NCBI GenBank assembly: GCA_015956445.1
Contig: WIUZ02000003.1
Span: 558,001-622,000 of the forward strand
DNA length: 64,000 nucleotides
Direction: 5' to 3'
From: Thelephora terrestris
Lineage: Eukaryota > Basidiomycota > Agaricomycetes > Thelephorales > Thelephoraceae
Below are positions 22,423 through 32,136 of the stretch, one piece after another (position 1 is the stretch's first letter; each line of letters begins with the position of its first letter). The translations under genes were made by a program, and so were the position numbers. A model generated the notes under the pieces. That model searched no databases. It had not been told where the DNA came from and saw only the letters and a list, made by a program, of their open reading frames with translations.

Positions 22423-24003
22423 CTAAGAACTTCGGGGGCGTGCTCTGCGCTGTCGTCGCAGGCGTGCGAGTGACGACCGCCTCGCTGATCTGGACGAGGC
22501 GCCTCGAGTGGCCGCAGACCGTGGAAACACACGTCTACAGCAGTGTCAGTCATATAAGTACAGGACTGAAGCCAGAGACGTACTGGTTCCACCAATTGAA
22601 AAGTTCATCTGCTGCCGCCTTTCCCTCCGGCGTTTGGTCTTCCTCAAAGAAGTCAATAATAAATTCATAGAATTCTTCGTAATTGAAACTGTTGTAGTCG
22701 CTCATCCAGTGTGTGGCGTCGTTGAGTGAAAAGTGAAGCTTGGGCAGGAGAGTGAGCCGGCAGGAAGGATGATAAATGGAGAGACATACTTGGACAGCTG
22801 CGTATGCGATCGCACGTGCTGTCACCTGGCCATTCATCCTCAGCTGTGCTGCGACAGACGGACGTTTCGAAGGTGCCTTTCTTCGCCTACCCTGAGCCTC
22901 AGAGGTCTCTTCTGCATCGAGGTTCCCCCGTGCAGATGATGGTGACGTGAAGATCATCTGGAAAGTCTGTCCGGCAACAGGTCAGCGCCTCGCAGAGAGG
23001 GGGGTGGTGGAGGTGTCGCACCTTGATCAAAAGATTGCCCCTCAGGAATCCTCTCTCGACATCTTCCGGATCACCTTTCTCGCCTTCGTACAAACAGCGG
23101 ATCCAGTAATCATCAAAAGCATCATGTTCGTCGAGACCGTCACGTAGTTTAGCTCGAGTGCTAACCTCGGAGAACAATTGTAAGTTTGTTCAATAAATGT
23201 CGGAGTAATGAAAGATACTTACATGGGATCATCCCAGTCATATATAACTGGACAGAGGAGCCTGCCAGTGACGTCGTTTTGAAGTCCTCGGCCATCTCTC
23301 GTGTCTAGGTCGAGGGGAGGATTTGGGGCTCCGTTTGTTCTGTTGTTCAATAGGCTAGCGACACCCGATTTGACCCTAGAAAGGTCATCACTGCGGGCGT
23401 TGTTCGCTCCATCCACCAGCTAGGGGAGGAAGGTAAGAAAGGCCATGGTGATTGAGCAAATGACTTACCTGTGCATAGTATATGATCCTCAACTCTTCGC
23501 GTGGGTCTGCAATCCTCTCCTTCAGTGAAGGAATCAGCTTGATTAACTTGAGGTACGACTGGTATTCTCGGTTTCGACGTCTAGGACATTAAAATCGAAC
23601 CGTGAGAAGCGAGCTATACATTGGAGTGATGTGCGTTGAAAAAACTGACCTCTTTATCTCTTCTTTGTTCTCAGCAGTAAGATGCTCATCACCGTCAACA
23701 TCGCCGTCGTCATCACCGCTATTGCCGTCGTTTCCGCCATCGCCGTCGGGCTCTGACTCCAAGAGGCGCCTGTCATACTCCGCGACAAGTTGGGTTGGTG
23801 TCCCGCACAAAGTGACAAGGCGGCGGATGCCACGCCCACTGCGTCTTGCTAACTTAACCTCCACAATACTGGGGGAGTGAGAATAGCTACTGACGCTTGG
23901 AATTGAGGACTTACTCTATAGCGGGGTGATCTTGCTCTGGAGGGGGAGTGCTCTCCGAGTCATTCTCGCCTTGTCCAGGAGTGTGACTACGATTGGGAGG
24001 CAT
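22423..24003 (-). CDS. DUF6698-family protein
   Basis: ATG 24003 (MPPNRSHTPGQGEND), stop TAG 22423-22425. Exon 1 is 24003-23915, with intron 23869-23914; further short introns follow. Family blocks in order: KLARRSGRGIRRLVTLCGTP, an acidic Asp/Gly stretch, YQSYLKLIKLIPSLK, RSDDLSRVKSGVASLL, NPPLDLDTRDGRGL, TGRLLCPVIYDWDDP, FLRGNLLIKV, IFTSPSSA, VTARAIAYAAVQ, LHFSLNDATHW, NYEEFYEFIIDFFEE, ELFNWWNQRVFP, and a basic Ser/Arg tail. Removing the last intron (GTACGTCTCTGG..TGTAG) restores the WWNxxVFP ending. DUF6698 proteins are numerous in mushrooms and of unknown function. Intact. Confidence 0.85.
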
Positions 24004-24313
24004 GGGGAGAAAAGTGGGATTTGCCTCTCAGCTCATGTTTTCGGTGGGTATTTATCAGGTTGAATTACACCCGAGTCCATGTTCACTGAGTTTTAAAGAC
24101 GTTTCCCTGACCATCGGTTCGCCCAACAACGTTGCTAGTGCATGAAAAAGTCCCGCTGGCTACCAACTGTCTCACCGCACTGCCTAGGTTGACGGTTGGT
24201 ACGTTTACTCCACCTGAGAGATTGCCGAGTTAACGAAGTATTTGCAATGACCTTTGCGAGGGCATCTCACACTTGTACCACCACTCCGATACATCCTCCA
24301 AGCATCCTATGAC

Positions 24314-26427
24314 ATGGGCCCACGGTATGCTTGCATACGGCCATGCCGGGAGGGGTGGAACAAGCCCGGCCCCTTCAACCGGCACCAAAAGACATGCGTG
24401 CATTGGCGCGCACATGAAGAGAAGATGCAGAGGCGGCGAGCAGAGGCCGCAGCAGCACGGCCGCCCAAGAAGCAAAAGAAAAATTCGGTATGATACGTTT
24501 AGTTGTTCTCGTAACAAAACTGTCTTAACTATTTGCAGGAGGGGCCGAGTGCAATGCAAACTCCAACTGCAGTGGATCCAACCTTTAGTGACACAGATGT
24601 GCTTATGCCTGGAGCATACCACGAGGAGCCTCCATTGGACGAACCGCCAACCAACATGACAGACATGGCGGTCTCACTCACAGAGCCAACGGCGCGACTG
24701 CAACGGACTCAACGAGTCCCAGCACGGTTCCAGGACATCCTTCCTGAACCTCCTCGAGCCGTTCCAGCATTACTCCGGCTTCCAGCCGTCTATCTACTGG
24801 TTACGGACCCACTGAGGACAGCACTGAACAGCTTCGGACTGTTTCGCCAATACCTCTTTCATCCTTCTCACGATCCTGACGCATTTGTTGACCCTAGTGA
24901 TCTCTCGAACCTCACCACTCAGGCACTTCCTCCCTTAACTCCCTCACATGCAGAAAAGGTGGAGCACGACCCCCCCTGGCCATTTGCAAATATGTCGATT
25001 TGGAGAACGATGCGATGGTTGAACACCGGAAGCAGTTCCAAGTCAGAGGGTGAAGTCAATCGCTTTGTTGACGACGTTCTCAAAGCTCCCGATTTTCGTG
25101 CTGAGGACCTCCGCAACTTCAATGCCCGCCGTGAAAATGGCCGCCTGGATGAAGCCGACAAAGCTGCACTGCTCGGCGATGGTTTTCAAGCGGCCTCGAT
25201 TACAATTGAAGTCCCCACCGGTCAACCAGGCAATTTGTCAACTTCCCGCACATACTCGGTCCCTGGACTCCATTACCGGAAGCTCATAAATGTCGTCAAG
25301 GCTGCATTCCAGAGTCCCTTATCACGACAATTCCACTTCACGCCGTTCGCCCTCATGCACCGATCACCGATCACAAACGAAGAGCAACGGATATATGGCA
25401 AGCTCTATAACTCGGACGAATTTATTAACGAACACAAACGAGTCCAAAATCGTTCGCCACCCCCACTCAATGACCCAGGATGCAGACTTGAGAAGGTCGT
25501 TGCTGCCCTAATGTTCTGGTCTGACTCGACTCACCTTACGAATTTCGGGGTTGCAAAGCTCTGGCCAATATACTTGTTTTTTGGAAATCTATCTAAGTAT
25601 ATTCGGTCACGCCCGTCTTCTGGAGCTTGTCATCACCTTGCCTATATCCCATCGGTATGTACTCTGAATACCTGTGGCACACATTCTCACCCACATATTT
25701 TGCAGCTCCCTGATTCGTTCGAAAGCTGGATTTCTAGCTGGCACCCCAAATGGGATACTCAGCGAAGTCAGCTCATGGCCCACTGTTGGCGTGAACTCAT
25801 ACACGCTGTCTGGAAGTACATTCTTGACGCCGATTTCATCCATGCCATGAAATATGGAGTTGTTATCACATGCCACGACGGGATCAAACGCCGAATTTAC
25901 CCACGAATATTCACTTATTCCGCCGACTATCCCGAAAAGTGAGTCAACTATTTCTTCCTACACCAATCACTATCAACGGTTCCCAGGGTTCTACTGGCAA
26001 CAATTCGTGACAATGGGCTCTGCCCGTGTCCTCGCTGTCTGATGCCAAAGACACATCTTGATCGAACAGGATGGGTCCACGACCTCAACTTCAGAACAAA
26101 CAGTGTTCGCCAGTACCTTCATACAAAGATACAAGCGGCACGAAGTTTCATCTATCAGTTGGGCCATGCTGTTGCAGGTGCTCGTGTTGACGGTTTGCTG
26201 AAGTCGACATCTTCTGTACCAACACTTGTGAGTGAACTCCTGTTCCAGCATAAATCCACATGGCTCAATCAACTATACTCCAGAACTCCTTTTGTGAACA
26301 ACTTGGACAGTTGGGGAAGGAATTTAATGTTTCCCAGATGATGGTAGTTGATCTTCTACACGAATTTGAGCTTGGGGTCTGGAAGGCTGTCAGGGCCACT
26401 CTACCCCAACAACTACCAGTTCACTGA
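24314..26427 (+). pseudogene. Plavaka transposase, 5' two-thirds
   Basis: Exons 24314-24487, 24539-25654, 25706-25938 and 25987 onward join in frame. A C2HC finger opens the protein (CIRPC...HQKTC), then GLFRQYL, PWPFANMSIWRTMRWLNTG and LHYRKL. The transposase core follows: LEKVVAALMFWSDSTHLTNF, AKLWPIYLFFGNLSKYIRSR, HHLAYIPS, YGVVITCHDGIKRRIYPRIF, TYSADYPEKVLLATIRDNG, LCPCPRCLMPK and VVDLLHEFELGVWKAV. Similarity stops just after this, near 26395-26427. The missing C-terminal third lies at 32137-33715 and 39343-39652 in the same strand and order. The frame is open throughout; the damage is by insertion. Confidence 0.85.
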
Positions 26428-27693
26428 GCCGACTCCGCAGAGTACTCACTAGTCCAACTAGCTTGTGAGAGAACGATCACGTCTCTATTCTTCCGGTAGG
26501 TTGTCCGAGGTCACTACAAGTCAGGTCGAAATCCTAAAGAGAAACCCAACCTAAACCGTACTTTGTTTGGTTTAACGCGCAAGGGTTTATCCCTACAACA
26601 GGATTGATGACTCCACCAGTTGATCGACTGGACGCTCAAGGTGTTCTAATATGACTGCTGGGAGTCTATAGTTACGAGGCGCAGTTGAGGCGCAGAGCGG
26701 GAGGGAGAGCAGATGGGGATGTCTTGGATCAAACAAGAAACTCTGACTTGTCCTTAACTGCAACTGGGCTGAGAAGGGCAGAGGATTTCCTGAGGTAACA
26801 AAACTAAGGTACTACAATACAGCCACAGTTGCTACTTATACTAAAGGAGTGGCCATGACGTTAATACCCTAATATACCCTTATCAAGTCCAGAACAAAGG
26901 GAGATAAGGAGTGTGAGAACGCTAAGTAAGGGAAGCGAACAAAGGTGACGCGTGGGAGAATAAAAGACAAAGGGCCTTACTAGCGTGTGAAGGATTGCAT
27001 AAAAGATAACAAATGTCCACATGAAACATAGGGGTAAAGATAACACTAGTCCTAAAAGAAATAGGGGCATGGGTCATGAAAGTTCGTACCTGGGGATCAC
27101 ACCCAAGGGTCAGGTGGAAACCTCCCATTGTTTCGTGCAATTTTCGAGCGGCTCCGGGATAAGGGACCATGCAGCATCCCTTGTTGTCTGTAGGCGGTAA
27201 CAGCATCACGGACAAGTGGTAACCTCAACGTACGTCCAAACATGAGGAGGTCGGGCCTAGACTCATGGGACATGAGGGATTACAGATTCGCCGGTGTTTC
27301 ACGCTAACGGCTACTCCACATGCGCTGGGCTAACCAGAAGGATCCTAAGGCGATGCTTCCGAATAGTGGCGAGTCCTTCCTCCGGTTAGGAGACTGTGAT
27401 GTGACTGTCCACGTGTGTGATCAGGGTCCAGGGTTGATCGTAATCGTAAAGTCATGAGGGGTCGTAAAAGGGGTTCGTGATGTCATAAAGGGGTCATCAG
27501 GGTCTTGAGACCTATTTTTAGTGCGCGCGCGTTCCAGGCGTTCCGGAACGAAGTTCTTCCAAGGCCGTCCCGCGGGCCGAGGTGTCAGCTTGATGTAGTA
27601 AGCCAACGATGATGGTACAGGGGCGGAAGTTGATGTGACCAGGACCAATGAGGTTCGTCGAGGTAGGTCACGTGAAGGATCACCGATCTAGGC
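26428..27693. other. Left part of the first insertion in Plavaka; no gene seen
   Basis: About 1.27 kb without supported coding sequence, between the Plavaka break and the promoter of the coiled-coil gene. It may be the left non-coding end of the inserted unit. I looked for a copy of this sequence at 31684-32130, as expected for long terminal repeats, and saw none. Confidence 0.4.
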
Positions 27694-27766
27694 TATAAGA
27701 AGGACGTCTTCTTGGAGCCATCCTTGATCAGCAACACCAGCAACTTCCCCATCATCTTACCAAAAC
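27694..27766 (+). promoter_or_regulatory. Probable core promoter of the coiled-coil gene
   Basis: A TATA-like TATAAG (27694-27699) is followed by a CT/CA-rich leader (CATCCTTGATCAGCAACACC) and ATG at 27767. Spacing is suitable for a TATA box and a short 5' UTR. Inferred from sequence only. Confidence 0.45.
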
Positions 27767-29063
27767 ATGTCCTTTCCCAACAACCATACCTACAAAGTCG
27801 CCAATGGTATCTCCACCATCTCTCGCATCGACCGTCGTGCCGCCGCTCGCAAGACCTATGCCTGTGCAGCGGGGACTCCCTATACCACAGATGACCAGGT
27901 ATGGGGGAGACCTAGAGCTTCGTGTGCTAGCACTAACGCCTTCCTCTAGGTAGAGGTTACGTTCTTTAGGGCGTTGATGTCCTGCTAACGGCTTCTAGAT
28001 ATTGGAGGTTGTCACGGAAGTGGACGCCGAACGTCTCAGGGAGACGATGCCTCATTTGAAGGGGTTAACCTGGGACGATGAACTTTGGGTCCGTATGATC
28101 ATCGCAGAGAAGGTGGCCTTCCAGATGAGGGGTAGGTTCGGAGAGTTGGAGCATCCGATCAAGAAGGAGCTCTGGTACACCCTGTAAAGGGGGATCTACG
28201 ATCAGGACTTATTGGAGCACGGGGCTACCATTCCTCGGGCCGTCCGTCATGCCACTGCTGCCACCTCGTTGTTGTGGTCGCTCGTTCGAGAGGGGGAGAG
28301 TAAGGTAGGTTCTCCGTTTGGATATTCGAGTATGACTCTCGACTAACCAAACTGCCTAGGTTGAACGATTGGAGCGCGAGGTGAAGGAGGCGAAGGCAGA
28401 CGTTTTACGTTTGTCGGCGGAGGGTCTTCAGATGAAGGAGACCTTGGCTGCCTTTCAACAGGGAACGAACGAGGCGTTGGAGGCCATGGTCGCCAACCAT
28501 CAGGAGTTGATCGCCGGGTTGAAGGTTAGGGATAATAACATCAAGGGAGCGTTGGCCAGGAGGGATGAAAAGGTAATGCCTCTTTCATCATTGCTTAAAA
28601 TGATGGAAGCTGACATTTCCTAGACCGAAGAACTCGAGAACGTGGTGGCTGTGTTGACAGCGCAGGTTGAGTCCTTGCAGGACAAGACCTGCAACTGCAA
28701 GGAGGGTCCCAAACTGGTTGGTCAGGGGACAGCCGATGTTCCGTTCGAGTTGGAGTACGTCGACGAGGTGGTACTCCCATCGCCTAACCCGTCGTCCTAT
28801 GCGACGCCTCCGATCGAGAACGCGGTTCCCGTTCCGACTCCGGGTCCGGCTTCCACTTTGGCCGCTTCCGACAAGGAGAACTGTGGGCGCTGCGTCTTGC
28901 AGCCGATCAGTCAGTTGGTGAAGATCGAGGACGAGGTCATGGAGGTTGACCGAGCCAAAGATGCTCCGAGGGTTGCCGAGGTACGTCCGGTGACTAAGGG
29001 GCAACGCTGCAAGCGCTCTCGACGCCGTCCTGCTCATCGTATGTGTCAGGGTTGTAGGCCTGC

Positions 29064-29687
29064 TTACTGTTTGTGGGGCGCTAGAGGATTAGCGGCGGGA
29101 TGAGGGGTGTCGGGCCTGATCTTGAAGGGGGTTCCGGGTGTGGAGACGAGGGGAGGAGGAATATCAAGTGAGAGGGGTGACTCGGTTTGATAAGGATGTA
29201 CGGGTGAGTGGTAGTCTTGGCAGAACTGATTAAGTTGCTGCACAAACGGTTCGAAGTCTTGGTCGCTAAGACGTTCGAAGTTGACGAGATATTCTATAAC
29301 AGAGTAAGGTAGTTCAGCTGGAATTTCCCACCAGAGAACGATAATAGCAGGGGAATGGGTATGGATATTAGTCGTGAGATGAGCGCGTGGAGAGGGAAAA
29401 TAAAAGGCCGGGCTAATACTGAAGTAGACGGTCGCTAGGACGCTCTCAGTAAGATCTGAATTCCAAAGGAATTGATGATCTGCTCCTAATAGAAACGGAG
29501 GGGTGGTGACTCCGGCGTCAAGAGCCGCGAAGGGTCGATAGTATGGGAAGTGAGTAAGTAAACCGGCAGTTCGGTTTACTTGAAGACTTCTGATGAGTTT
29601 ATACTCCCAGATAGATCTTCTGGCGTCGGGGATGACTGGTCGCTGGACGGGGCTGGAGGAGGGAAAAGGGTTAGGGGCGCTGAACAT
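29064..29687 (-). CDS. Element sense ORF (207 aa), copy 1
   Basis: Starts about 75 nt downstream of the AATAAA signal on the presumed LTR sense strand. It opens MFSAPNPFPSSSPVQRPVIP, then DARRSIWEYKLIRSLQ, FAALDAGVTTPPFLLGADHQ, ESVLATVYFSISPAFYFP, SPAIIVLWWEIPAELPYSV and DIPPPLVSTPGTPFK. Length is identical (207 codons) in all three copies, and substitutions are mostly conservative, which suggests past selection for coding. No known family is recognised. The stop codon lies about 20 bp inside the element end. Confidence 0.7.
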   Translation of the reverse strand: MFSAPNPFPSSSPVQRPVIPDARRSIWEYKLIRSLQVNRTAGLLTHFPYYRPFAALDAGVTTPPFLLGADHQFLWNSDLTESVLATVYFSISPAFYFPSPRAHLTTNIHTHSPAIIVLWWEIPAELPYSVIEYLVNFERLSDQDFEPFVQQLNQFCQDYHSPVHPYQTESPLSLDIPPPLVSTPGTPFKIRPDTPHPAANPLAPHKQ

Positions 29688-29757
29688 ACACTGGCAGGAG
29701 GACTCCTGCTAAAATGAGTTAGAAGAGGTAAGGTGTAAGGAGGATTCCTCAGCTTAC

Positions 29758-29838
29758 TTTTATTCAGGTTGTGGGTAGGGGAGTACAGAAGAGATTGAGA
29801 ATGGGGAAAAGAAAGGAGCGAACGCTCTTCCTTATATA
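29758..29838 (-). promoter_or_regulatory. LTR-like TATA box and AATAAA signal, copy 1
   Basis: Reading the minus strand, GGGTATATAAGGAAGAGCG (TATA at 29838-29833) is followed by a CT-rich initiator-like stretch, and AATAAA at 29763-29758. The order TATA, start site, AATAAA within about 75 nt is conserved in the other two full copies (56508-56430 minus; 61021-61099 plus). Confidence 0.65.
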
Positions 29839-30003
29839 CCCAGCTCTCTACAGGAGTCATAATTCTACAAGGAACCAAACGTGCGTAAACATGGTCTGTG
29901 CGTGCTTTAGGGTAGGTTGAATGAGTCGGAGAAAGGGGACTTAGGGCGACGAATGGTAGTGACTAATACGGAGACAATAGGGGGAACGACTGATGGAAGT
30001 ACT

Positions 30004-30117
30004 AGGGGATTTCTTCTGATCGACGGGGATTTCTCTGGATCGACGGGGATTTCTCTGGATTTCGGAAGTAGTAGAAGTATGACGGGGATTTCTCCTGATC
30101 GATGGGGATTTCTCAGG
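30004..30117. promoter_or_regulatory. Cluster of five GGGGATTTCT motifs between divergent promoters
   Basis: Five copies of GGGGATTTCT(C/T) in 114 bp, spaced about 20-40 bp, lie between the sense promoter (minus strand) and the antisense promoter (GTATTTAAG near 30223). Clusters of the same motif occupy the same position in copies 2 and 3. The layout suggests shared upstream activating sites; this is inferred from position and repetition. Confidence 0.55.
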
Positions 30118-30318
30118 TTTTGATGGGATCGCGATTGGGGCTGAGGGTTTGTTTATCCTAATTGGGACTTTAATGGAAAATAGTTATTGTTTTCCCCTTT
30201 TGGGATTCCGTTGAGTCAAGATGTATTTAAGTCAGGGGGATTAATGATCGTTCCCTCCATCATCTCTTTTCCACTCCCACCAAACCAACCACTACTCTCC
30301 TAAACAACCTTCGAAACT

Positions 30319-31080
30319 ATGTCCTCCTTCGTCGCCAGCAACACCGTGCTCAACGCCGCTGCCACCCCCTTTGACTTTACCCCGTCCTTCGAGACGGATG
30401 CTCCCTGCCTCGTGGAGCAACACTTATACGACACTCCTGCTGCCATCGCTCAGGACAACGAGGCGTCCATTAACTTCCTTATGGCCCACAACGCTCCTCC
30501 TCAGTTCTGGGAGGAGGCCGGCTATGAAGACCCCCGTCTGACGGAAGCGGAGTACAACAATCCTATCCGGACTCGTTTGGATCGCCCTGGAGTTCCTCGC
30601 TTGTTGGATGCTATGGAGCGGGAGAGGGAAGATAGAATCCTTAGGCTGGAGAAGAGGATGGATACCATGTACGTGGTCGTTAACAGTTTGAACGAGGATT
30701 TCTCTCACTTTGCTTTGGAACATTGGGGACCCTTCCAGGCATCTCTCTTCCGGTACTTCGGTCATCAATGCCGAGGGGCTTATTGCACCGACCCCCCTTG
30801 CAAGTCCCCAGTCATCCCTTCACCACCGCCAGGATCAGGGCATTCCTCTCCCTCCATCCCCTCCCTGGAGTCCTGCCCCAGTTCGTCAGATGGTGGAGCG
30901 GTCCCAGAAGAAGAAGAACCGCAAGAATCCGATGACTCGTTCTGGTCAACGTTGTCGTCCCTCCGACAAGTCACGTCAGGTTCGGATGAAGTTGAAAGTG
31001 GAAGTGGCGGGTCTCCAGGACCGCTATGGATTCGCCTTAGTGAGTGCAGCCTTGTCGGACGTGAAGCGGGAGATGCATGA
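30319..31080 (+). CDS. Element antisense ORF A (253 aa), copy 1
   Basis: ATG 30319 lies about 95 bp after a TATTTAAG box and a CA-rich leader, so it probably has its own promoter. Blocks shared with copies 2 and 3: AATPFDFTPSFETDAP, EQHLYDTPA, FLTAHNAP/FLMAHNAPPQFWEEAGY, a coiled-coil stretch MEREREDRILRLEKRMD, then VVVNSLNEDFSHFALEHW and FRYFGHQCRGAYCTDP. A Ser/Pro/Glu-rich tail follows. It overlaps ORF B in the +1 frame from about 30710. Function unknown. Confidence 0.65.
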   Translation: MSSFVASNTVLNAAATPFDFTPSFETDAPCLVEQHLYDTPAAIAQDNEASINFLMAHNAPPQFWEEAGYEDPRLTEAEYNNPIRTRLDRPGVPRLLDAMEREREDRILRLEKRMDTMYVVVNSLNEDFSHFALEHWGPFQASLFRYFGHQCRGAYCTDPPCKSPVIPSPPPGSGHSSPSIPSLESCPSSSDGGAVPEEEEPQESDDSFWSTLSSLRQVTSGSDEVESGSGGSPGPLWIRLSECSLVGREAGDA

Positions 31081-31246
31081 TAGTCTATATCATGATGTAT
31101 TGGGGTGTAGGGAATGTTGGCAGGATCCGGTAACGCGGGCGTGGTCTTATTGTCCTGAGAGTGTTCATAACCCTCATCATTTTGCTCATCGTTGTCCTCT
31201 TCCTCAGTACTGCCCATGTGATGTCGACCCGTTTGTTCTTGTCTGA
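30710..31246 (+). CDS. Element antisense ORF B (Cys/His-rich), copy 1
   Basis: Overlaps the 3' part of ORF A in the +1 frame. It has no obvious ATG of its own at the start of the open frame, so it is probably reached by splicing or frameshifting from ORF A. Basic stretch SQKKKNRKN, then VRMKLKVEVAGLQDRYGFAL, HDVLGCRECW, SYCPESVHNPHHFAHRCP, and QYCPCDVDPFVLV at the end. The C-x2-C / C / H-x2-HH-x2-H-x-C / C-x-C array looks metal-binding. Conserved in copies 0 and 2; copy 3 has an internal TGA. Confidence 0.6.
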   Translation: MLWNIGDPSRHLSSGTSVINAEGLIAPTPLASPQSSLHHRQDQGIPLPPSPPWSPAPVRQMVERSQKKKNRKNPMTRSGQRCRPSDKSRQVRMKLKVEVAGLQDRYGFALVSAALSDVKREMHDSLYHDVLGCRECWQDPVTRAWSYCPESVHNPHHFAHRCPLPQYCPCDVDPFVLV

Positions 31247-31683
31247 GTTTGTAGTTCTTTCTAATTATTTTTGTACTACTATTACTGCGAATAAGACCAA
31301 TGTCTTGGATTACTTGAGAGATCTTGGTTAATATGTCACGCGTTCGTGACAGTATGACCGCGTCGGCTAACCCTTACCCTTGACCAGTTGAGTCGGATGG
31401 TGACCTCTCTGGTCGAGGTGGGGGACGAGAGTTCCGCTATCGAGTCAACCGTCCCTACCGACAGGTCGAGTCGGAGATCCAGCTTCGCCACCAGCTACAA
31501 CTCGCAAGACAGGATTCCGCCCAGGGGTCCGATGAGGGAGACGGAGGGTCGCTTGCCGACTACGTCGACAGTACTGTCGAGCAGTCACCCGGTGATGGAG
31601 ATGTGGGACCAGGTGTTCAGCAGTTCGGTGACATCTGGGAGGCTGATCGGTCCGCTCGAAGGTATCTCTTCCTATCGGCTTGA

Positions 31684-32136
31684 ACTAGTCGTTCAGCTGA
31701 GTGCCGAAGATGGTGACGCCATGTTCGGGGAGGTTCTTGCGAGGAGGGGCCAGCACTACGATCTCCGGGATGGACAGTTGATGACCTTCAGGCCTGCCGT
31801 AGATAGAGTCGACTTTTGATGAGATTAGGATAGCACTTGTATAGCTCGTTGTGGCTTCGCTGAGAATAGTACGCGCGTGTGTGTGTTTCGAATGATTGGT
31901 GTGAAGGATAAGGAGTGTGAAGCATTCAAAACATAAGAAATGATAAGAAGAGTTCGAAGAAAGAGCGTGTTATAAAAAGTTTAAAAATACCATGTTCCTG
32001 ACAAAGGTACTTTTCATTCACTTGATCAGGATTCTCCATGCGGCGTCGGAAAGGCCAGGTATATTAGTGGATATTTTAAACACAAGGTACATATGATATG
32101 AACCCGGCAATATGTGTGCTCACATCATCCGAACAG
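31684..32136. other. Right part of first insertion in Plavaka; no gene seen
   Basis: AT-rich, non-coding, between the last exon of the coiled-coil gene and the resumption of Plavaka. The right junction of the insertion should lie here, before about 32097, where a decayed Plavaka exon end and intron appear to resume (ATGAACCCGG, then ATATGTGTGCTC). Confidence 0.35.

Larger units (their letters stand above)
29044..31351 (-). mobile_element. Solo-LTR-like TG..CA element, copy 1 (TSD GTATG)
   Basis: 2308 bp. It begins TGTCAGGGTTGTAGGCCTGC and ends TCACGCGTTCGTGACA. GTATG stands immediately before (29039-29043) and after (31352-31356). TG..CA ends with a 5-bp duplication are typical of LTR-retrotransposon integration. 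On the minus strand a TATATA box (29838-29833) precedes AATAAA (29763-29758) by about 70 nt, like the U3/R boundary and polyadenylation signal of an LTR. The two ends are not copies of each other and no gag-pol is present, so this fits a solo LTR that itself contains genes, or a non-autonomous TG..CA element. Confidence 0.85.
27767..31683 (+). pseudogene. Coiled-coil protein gene interrupted in an intron by LTR-like element
   Basis: Exon 1 (27767-27898) reads MSFPNNHTYKVANGIS. After an intron ending CTTCTAG at about 28000, ILEVVTEVDAERLRE runs to LWYTL and an in-frame TAA (28185-28187), then continues in the same frame (RGIYDQDLLEHGATIP). CAA to TAA would explain the stop. Later exons encode a long heptad-rich coiled coil (VERLEREVKEAKADVLRLSA; TEELENVVAVLTAQVESLQ), a Pro/Ser linker and a basic KRSRRRPAH. 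The next intron would be GTATGACC..GACCAG (35 nt), and the LTR-like element sits at its 5' splice site. The last exon (from 31388) reads LESDGDLSGRGG to LFLSA, stop 31681-31683. Function unknown; a gag-like or transposon-cargo role is possible. Confidence 0.6.

Noticed and set aside
26428-27690. Left LTR of a retrotransposon around the coiled-coil gene
   Set aside because: No matching direct repeat was found at 31684-32136.
29044-31351. Reading the TG..CA element as a complete LTR retrotransposon
   Set aside because: The two ends are different sequences and no gag, protease, reverse transcriptase or integrase frame lies between them.
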